This document shows, in pieces, positions 57,622-64,000 of a stretch of DNA of 64,000 nt. Made by a program: the position numbers and the translations under genes. Numbering within the stretch: position 1 is the stretch's first letter; each line of letters starts with the position of its first letter. The notes below the pieces were generated by a model. It ran no database searches, was not told the origin of the DNA, and worked only from the letters and a program-made list of their open reading frames with translations. This DNA is from Nissolia schottii. Its lineage: Eukaryota > Streptophyta > Magnoliopsida > Fabales > Fabaceae. The stretch is from the NCBI GenBank assembly GCA_003254905.1, contig QANU01006828.1:406430-470429 (forward strand), read 5' to 3'.

Positions 57622-60600
57622 TCATGCTTCATCAATCACATTGTCAGATAAGCCATCAAGGATATCATTATCTGTGTCAGCCTGAAGCTCTTTAAACATT
57701 GCCATCACTTGTATCATGGTGGGTCGCCGGTGCGGCTTCTCATCTAGACATTCAAAGGCAATTCTCAAGTACTGATATAGTTCACTTTCATTAGATGTTT
57801 CCACAATTAAGTCAGGATCAAGTATTTCACTACTTCTTTTCTCTTTGTGAAGCTGCTTAGACCATCCAACAAGATTGTTGTCATCACTAAATTCCGACAA
57901 ATCGATCGGCCTCTTCCCTGATATAAGCTCTAGCAATATGACACCATAACTATAGACATCACCCTTTGTTGTGCACCTAAAACATTGATAGTATTCAGGG
58001 GGTACATAACCTGGCGTTCCTATAATTGTGCTAACACTAAGATGAGTGTCAAGGGCATTAACCAATCTTGCCATGCCAAAGTCCGAAACTCTGGCCTCGA
58101 AATTCTCATCAAGAAGAATATTGCTGGACTTCATGTCACGGTGTATGATGTGAGGCAAGCAACTATGGTGAAGAAATGCAAGGCCTCTTGCTGATCCTAT
58201 GGCAATCTTCTTCCTTGCAGCCCAATCAAGCTTCGAACCTTTGGCCCTGTCATGTAGAACAGACTCTAGACTTCCCCATTTCATGTACTCATACACAAGG
58301 AGCCTCTCCTCTCCAATTGTACAATAACCGAGCAGCTGAACCAGGTTTCGATGCTTAATCTTCCCTATAGTTTCCACTTCAGCCATGAACTCTCTGTTTC
58401 CCTGACCTTTGACATGATTAAGCTTCTTGATAGCAACAACACAACCAACTTTCAGCTTAGCTTTGTAGACTTCGCCAAATCCTCCAGAACCTATCAAGCT
58501 TTCGGCGCTGAAGCCGTTGGTAGCCTCTAGAAGATGGCCAAATTTCAACTTACGCAGCGGCTTCTCGAAGGTGGCAATATTGATGCTTAGAGGCTCAGAA
58601 ATGCTGGAAAGTTTCCAACTGCTGCTGCCTGAAGTTGGAAGACTCTCTATGTATTTTTCTCTCTGCTCGTCCTTCCTGTGATGGTACTTCTTCGCTTGAT
58701 ACAAAGCCAATACAAACCCGAGAAAACACAAGATGAAGGAAACAAGGCCAATGACAATCCCTGCTGCAACAGGCTGCTTCTTCTTCCAAGTATGAAGAGC
58801 TGCTGAGTGATTCCGAGTGCCACATGGTGGTAAAGGGACCCCACAAAGATTAGAGTTGTTTTCATACCTAGATGAAGGGAAAGTTGTTAGCTGTCCACCA
58901 GAAGGAATGGCGCCTGTAAGTTTATTGTTAGACACATCAAGGTCACTGAGAAAAGACAAAGCTCCTAATGACCCAGGGATGAATCCTTGAAGGTTATTGT
59001 GGGAGAGGTCTAGCACTCCTATTGCCTTTAGACCGCCAAAGCTGTTGGGAATGTTTCCGGTTAGCCTATTGTGTCCGAGATTTAAGACCTGCAAATAGGC
59101 CATTGCACCCAAGTTTCCAGGAATGCTTCCTGACAATGAATTGTAGGAAAGATCAAGGTAGATCATGCTGCCATTGTAGGCAAAGGTATAAACTGTCACC
59201 CCCGAGTAAATTCGCGTTAAAGGGCATGAATGTATCATAGGAAAACCTTCGAGCCTCGCCTCCCTGATATCCTCGAATTCAACTAGCCCTCCGGCTCCCC
59301 TGCAGCTCGTGCCGCCTTCATTTCTTACAAATGCAAACTGCTTCCCAGAAACACTTCCCGGCATAACCAAACCGGCTCGATGGGCAAGCTCGGCTGGGAT
59401 GTTACCGGTGAGGTTATTGCTAGTCAAATCCAACCATATGAGGCTCCTACAGTTCCCAAGCTCTGGTGGGATCTGTCCAGTGAGTGAATTGTTGCCCAAT
59501 TGGAGGATAGCAAGCTTATCCAAATTCCCAACACCAGCAGGTATTTCGCCGGTAATGCGGTTGCTCGAAAGAGACACCCAAATCATGTTGGTGCAATTGG
59601 CAATTGACCTAGGAATGGATCCTGAAATGAAATTGTTATTGAGAATCAAGGTCTCCAGGTTCCCACCATTGACACACATCCCTTCAGGAATCTCCCCTGT
59701 GAGGTTGTTGGCCCAAATAATCAAGTCAGAAAGATTGGGAAGGGACCAAACTTCCGAAGGTATCGGTCCAACCAAATTGTTGAAGCTGAAATCAAGAGTC
59801 CTCAAATTCCTGCAGCCGCCGAGCTCAGCAGGGATCATCCCTCCCAGATAATTGTCAGCAAGAAGTATCTTTTCGAGCGCCGAGGGGAACGGACCAGAGC
59901 AGAGCCCGGCGGGAATACCGCCGGTGAAGGCATTGGAACTGAGGTCAAGAAGCCGAAGCTGCTTGCAATTGGCAACAAGAGACAGAGGAACACGCCCTGT
60001 GATGTTATTGAACGCCACATACAGATGCCTAATGCTTGACATTTTGCTAACAACAGAGCTAAGGAAATCACCAGAGAGATAGTTCCTAGCAAGGTTAAGA
60101 CTCTGCAGATTAGAACAGTTTCCAAATGTGAAAGGCAACTCACCAGAAAGCTTGTTCTCAGAGAGATCAAGAACCTCCAGAGAATCGCAAGCCATTCCAA
60201 GCTCATCAGGAATCCTCCCAGAAAACCGATTGTGCCCTAAAAACAGCTCCTTCAAGCTCTTCAAACCGCCCAGAATCGCCGCCGGAATCTTCGAATTCAT
60301 CTCATTGTGCGAAAGATCCAGAGTCCGCAGAGCATTACAGTTCTTCAAGCTACCGGGAAAATCGCCGCCGGAGAGTGCATTGTGAGATAGGCTGAACCAG
60401 ACGAGGCTCCGGCAGCTCCCCAAATCGAACCTCGAGAACGCACCGGAGAAGTTGTTGCCGGAAAGATCCAGAAGCTCAACGGAATCGCCGAGGAAACCAG
60501 CCGGTAACTCGCCGGAGAGGAGGTTACTGGAGAGGTCGAAGGTAGTTAGGTTGACGCAAGGGGCGAGAGTTCCGGTGAGTTGACCGGCGATTCGGTTATC

Positions 60601-61221
60601 GGAGAAGTTGAGCAGATTCAGACCCTGGCAGTTACGGAGCGCGAGAGAGAGGAGTTTCGGCTCGGAGAGCCGGTTTTTGGACAAGTCGAGCTGAGCGAGA
60701 GAGGCGCCGAGCCGAAAGCCGGCTTCGTCGGCTCCGGCGATGAGATTCCGTGACAAGTTGAGGTAGCTGAGACGGTTGCACGGGAGCAGGTTCTGGAAGG
60801 GGAAGCTTCCAGAGAAGTTGTTGGAGGAAAGATCGAGAGTCTCGAGAGAGCAGAGCGGGGATACGGTCAGGTTCCCTGCGGTGAAGTGGTTGCCACGTAG
60901 GATTAGGCGCTGCAGAGAAGGAAGGGCGGTTAGGGTGGGGAGGTCGAGCTTCCCATGGAGGTTGAAACCGGTGAGGTTGAGGGACGTCACGTGACCGGAT
61001 GAGGAGCACGTGACGCCGCTCCACGTGCAGGCGGTGGATGCAGAGGAGGAGGACCAATCGGAGAGGGAGCTGTTGGGATCAGAGGAGACATGCGAGCTCT
61101 TGAATCTCATGAGCAACACAGAAGCAGCACCATCGTCTTCTTCATTAGCAGCAGCAGAAGTGGTCACAGCTACAGCTACCAGCAGCAGCAACTCGATTCC
61201 AACAAACCCCATTAGTGACAT
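57622..61221 (-). CDS. BRL1: Brassinosteroid receptor-like LRR receptor kinase (BRL1/BRL3 type)
   Basis: A single exon encodes 1199 residues. A signal peptide (1 to about 25) is followed by the cap segment with C-x-W-x-GVxC, then about two dozen leucine-rich repeats. A non-LRR island lies at about 610-680 (MPGSVSGKQFAFVRNEGGTSC...), as in BRI1 where it forms the steroid-binding surface. A membrane helix spans about 817-842. The kinase runs from about 894 to 1175 with the Gly loop GSGGFGEV at 911-918, Lys near 932, HRD at 1027-1029 and DFG at 1047-1049, all intact. It is an RD kinase, so catalysis is expected. Plant BRI1-family receptors perceive brassinolide at the plasma membrane with SERK co-receptors; BRL1 and BRL3 act mainly in vascular tissue. 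The island sequence and length fit BRL1/BRL3 better than BRI1 or BRL2. A second ATG three codons in is an alternative start. Confidence 0.95.
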   Translation of the reverse strand: MSLMGFVGIELLLLVAVAVTTSAAANEEDDGAASVLLMRFKSSHVSSDPNSSLSDWSSSSASTACTWSGVTCSSSGHVTSLNLTGFNLHGKLDLPTLTALPSLQRLILRGNHFTAGNLTVSPLCSLETLDLSSNNFSGSFPFQNLLPCNRLSYLNLSRNLIAGADEAGFRLGASLAQLDLSKNRLSEPKLLSLALRNCQGLNLLNFSDNRIAGQLTGTLAPCVNLTTFDLSSNLLSGELPAGFLGDSVELLDLSGNNFSGAFSRFDLGSCRSLVWFSLSHNALSGGDFPGSLKNCNALRTLDLSHNEMNSKIPAAILGGLKSLKELFLGHNRFSGRIPDELGMACDSLEVLDLSENKLSGELPFTFGNCSNLQSLNLARNYLSGDFLSSVVSKMSSIRHLYVAFNNITGRVPLSLVANCKQLRLLDLSSNAFTGGIPAGLCSGPFPSALEKILLADNYLGGMIPAELGGCRNLRTLDFSFNNLVGPIPSEVWSLPNLSDLIIWANNLTGEIPEGMCVNGGNLETLILNNNFISGSIPRSIANCTNMIWVSLSSNRITGEIPAGVGNLDKLAILQLGNNSLTGQIPPELGNCRSLIWLDLTSNNLTGNIPAELAHRAGLVMPGSVSGKQFAFVRNEGGTSCRGAGGLVEFEDIREARLEGFPMIHSCPLTRIYSGVTVYTFAYNGSMIYLDLSYNSLSGSIPGNLGAMAYLQVLNLGHNRLTGNIPNSFGGLKAIGVLDLSHNNLQGFIPGSLGALSFLSDLDVSNNKLTGAIPSGGQLTTFPSSRYENNSNLCGVPLPPCGTRNHSAALHTWKKKQPVAAGIVIGLVSFILCFLGFVLALYQAKKYHHRKDEQREKYIESLPTSGSSSWKLSSISEPLSINIATFEKPLRKLKFGHLLEATNGFSAESLIGSGGFGEVYKAKLKVGCVVAIKKLNHVKGQGNREFMAEVETIGKIKHRNLVQLLGYCTIGEERLLVYEYMKWGSLESVLHDRAKGSKLDWAARKKIAIGSARGLAFLHHSCLPHIIHRDMKSSNILLDENFEARVSDFGMARLVNALDTHLSVSTIIGTPGYVPPEYYQCFRCTTKGDVYSYGVILLELISGKRPIDLSEFSDDNNLVGWSKQLHKEKRSSEILDPDLIVETSNESELYQYLRIAFECLDEKPHRRPTMIQVMAMFKELQADTDNDILDGLSDNVIDEA

Positions 61222-62827
61222 CTTCTTCTCCGTGCGTCTGTTTTCTTCCTCGCGAAAAGAAAAAACAATAATATGATTCTAGCTCAGTTCTGGAGACATT
61301 CAGATTCAATCACTGCCGTGTTTTGTTCTTGTCTTGTCTTGCTTGCGTTGCGTGTGTCTCGTTCTCTGTCCTCCCCAAAATTTAAAGATGGAATTTTATA
61401 TTAAAACTTTTATTTCAAAATATCACTGCATGATTTAAAATATAATATTTTACAATTATACAAAAATTTCTCCAGAGGAGAGGGCGTGTGTGCTTCGCTC
61501 TTTCTTTGGATTGTCCTGATTTTCAGATCTCTCTGGCTGTAATACGTGTTACCTACCCTCAGCCCTCAGCTGCTAGCTTTGATTTTTGGGGGTATCTTTT
61601 TTTTTTTCCACATTTTTCTCTTTGGAGACAAAAGGACTGACTTACTTGCCAAGCTGAAATTACGTGAGAGAGAAAGGAATCAATCACCATTATGTTATTA
61701 TTATTGTAATGCTAATTATTAGTATAATAATATTATTATCATAGTATTGGCCATGCCCCCCCCCCCTTCAAAATAGAATAAAGGTGGTCCACATTCGCTT
61801 TCGACCCCTTCAAACACGTAATTATCAACCCAAACTTTGGTTTTGAAAATGTGCACAACGGGGAACCCAGTGTCAAGATTATAGGAACAACAAATTCAAA
61901 AAGGGTAAGTGGTCAGTGCCTACTGACTAGGGAATTGAATAGTGCAAAGTTTTTTCTTTTTTTATTTTGGGTCCAAATATTGCAAAGTGCTTTACTTTTA
62001 TTATAATTTTTTTAATATGAAATTCCTTTTATAATATTATTACCATTTAATAAAAAAATATATCATTACCATAAAATGTTTTATATCATTAATTAATTAT
62101 ATCGTATTTTAATATAACTTTCAAAATTGTTTTAAGTAAAGCCAAAGTATTTAAACAATATAATAATATATAATTAAATGATGGTCAAAGATGTGAATTA
62201 CATTTTTTTTAAATGAATATATGCATTAATTGCATTAAATTAGACCCTTTTTATATTCAAAATAAATGTAAAATATCTATTTTAATAACCTTAAAAAAAA
62301 ACTAACGAGTGTCTTATAGACATTTGTTAAGAAAGTAAAAGAAGGGTCCTGATTCTTCAAAAAATAAGATAGGTTGATTTCCAATGTTATTAGATGACTT
62401 AATAACTTAAAAATTTACCTCTTTTGCTTCTTTATCCAATATGTACATTTAACTCCATATTTTTAATGTCATCAATTCAAACCTTAGCATATTAATTTAT
62501 ATTATATATATATATATATGAATTTTTAATTAAATAACAATGTAAAGAAAATTTACACTATCAATTTATAAAAACTCTTACTTTGAATGTCATTTTTTTA
62601 AAGATACATACATTACCTTAAAAATTATCTCAATACATTTTTTATATGTTATTCATTTTTTGAAAATACACGTTAGTTTAAAAAAAATGTTCTTACAAAA
62701 AATGCAATTCAAAATTTTTATGTAAGTCCTATTTTTAAATATATTTTTGTTCTTAATATCTCTTTCTATTTTATATCAAGAGAAGAATCAAATGTTATTT
62801 TTTTATTATTATTAAACGCTGCCTTAA
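61222..62827. other. BRL leader and promoter, then AT-rich intergenic DNA
   Basis: The first 150 bases are 5' leader of the receptor kinase. A C homopolymer lies near 61757-61767 and an (AT)n run near 62500-62518. No gene is supported. Confidence 0.5.
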
Positions 62828-63530
62828 TCTATACTTCTATCCTAATATATAAAAGGAGAAAAAAAAGATTTAATATCTAATTTTGTCCTTAGTATTATTT
62901 TTCACATTTCTTTAATCACTTTCTACTGCCCACCACACTATTGACAACCACTCTCACACACTCACTTTTTATCATTATTCACAATTACTCTATTCATTTT
63001 TCTCATACACTTGATAGGCACAAAAGGCTCACTAGTATATTACTAAGCAAATTATTACCCTTAAATATTTTATTTCTCTCACCATTTTCATTTTTCAATT
63101 AAAGCACATGATAAGTTATGATAAGAGTAAAATTAAAGGGGGTTGCTTGGGTATCCCATCAAATTCAAATATATTGGTATCATATGATTATCTACGGCTA
63201 AAAATCAGTAATGTGTCTCATTGACTCTAAATATGTATTATTTTAAATCTAAAAGTAAATCATGATCATTAAAATATAAAGAAGTATCGATACTCTTGTA
63301 AAAATATGATATAAAAAAGAACCAAAATTAAAATATTTAATATTTTATTAATTTAATTAAGTAACAATTAATAGATAAAAAAAATGACATCTAGTATTAA
63401 AGGGGAAGAGAATATTTTGTAAGTATGCCTATGGAAGGAGGACAGACACATCTAGCAGACCGTGTGCAGTAGAAAAGTACAAACAACAACCTCGTTTATC
63501 TACGCCCATGCGCCGCGCATAAAAATTTTA
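62828..63530 (+). mobile_element. Possible Helitron-like element
   Basis: After an A, the sequence TCTATACTTCTATCC followed by TAATATATAAAAGGAG closely resembles the 5' end of plant Helitrons, which begin TC and insert between A and T. Near 63505-63525 the palindrome ATGCGCCGCGCAT could be the 3' hairpin, but no CTRR end follows at the expected distance. Either the end has decayed or the hairpin is unrelated. No helicase frame is present. Confidence 0.35.
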
Positions 63531-64000
63531 TTTTAATCATAATGTATAGACACATTTAAATAAATATATTAATATAAGTGTGGATAAATATTGACATGTA
63601 CGTGTATTGAAATGAGATGCATATTTTACATATTTATATAAAGAGATGATTGAGAGTTATGATTTTAAATTTATTAATTCTTTTACCTATTTTTAATCTT
63701 ACACTTATAAAATTCTAAGCATTAGTGTCATATAAAAAGATGTTATACTCAATATTAAATTAAAATTTACGAACAATACAATTCATATGCGAAAATAGTA
63801 ATATACCTTTTGGAATTTGACAGTCTGGTCACAGGTACGATGTTCAGATTGTCAAGAGGGCACTGTGCTAAATAAAAACAATTGCTAGATTTGTGGGGAT
63901 GCTTTCATACAAAGACAAAGATAGATTGATCGATAGTAATAGTATATAACAATGGTGGGGTAAGGAGAACAGTAGAATATGGCAAGCTTTTTTTTTTTTT
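63531..64000. other. AT-rich terminal region, no feature seen
   Basis: The last 470 bases hold no reading frame or repeat that I can support and end in a T run. Confidence 0.5.

Overview
The window is nuclear DNA of a dicot, most likely a legume (Fabaceae). Genes are widely spaced, carry GT-AG introns and sit in AT-rich intergenic DNA full of transposon relics. The legume call rests on the short cell-wall proline-rich protein built from PPxYKPP/PPIEKPP repeats, typical of legume PRP/nodulin genes, and is an inference. A run of 8 N at 49629-49636 shows this is an assembled scaffold.

Ten gene loci are supported. From left to right: a secreted proline-rich cell-wall protein (minus, 5953-6345); a WIP-type KASH protein of the nuclear envelope (minus, 7256-10092); the molybdopterin synthase small subunit CNX7/MoaD (minus, 13725-14036); an intronless TIR-NB-TPR protein of the XTNX type (plus, 17160-20189); an uncharacterised two-exon protein with a SUMO-interaction-like motif (minus, 23161-25559); a nine-exon CLC-f type anion channel/transporter (plus, 29072-34925); a UGT88-like glycosyltransferase pseudogene (plus, about 35564-37765) and its intact paralogue (plus, 47270-49186); a five-exon group I WRKY factor close to WRKY2 (minus, 49736-52815); and an intronless BRI1-like receptor kinase, BRL1/BRL3 type (minus, 57622-61221). 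Exon junctions were placed by hand from GT/AG sites and reading-frame continuity.

Between the genes I found mobile elements whose boundaries are marked by target-site duplications. They are three hAT-like elements with 8-bp duplications (2886-3447, 3732-4638, 55779-56290), two Mutator-like elements with 9-bp duplications (26919-27842; 34359-34529 inside a CLC intron), and two copies of one tRNA-derived SINE family (14895-15099 minus; 40985-41173 plus). A 362-bp solo LTR with a 5-bp duplication breaks the UGT pseudogene (36968-37329). Less certain are a Ty1/copia RNase H relic (about 21735-22120), a 1.4-kb LTR-like repeat with GC-rich palindromes (42368-43814), two Helitron-like signatures and a long inverted-repeat element.

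The genes do not form a functional cluster. They are unrelated housekeeping, signalling and cell-wall genes as expected for plant chromosomal DNA. The only local relationship is the UGT pair, a duplicated locus of which one copy has decayed. I see no clearly new multi-gene system. The most unusual items are the LTR-interrupted UGT pseudogene, the 924-bp MULE with a gene-like interior (possible Pack-MULE), and the conserved-looking but unnamed SIM-bearing gene.
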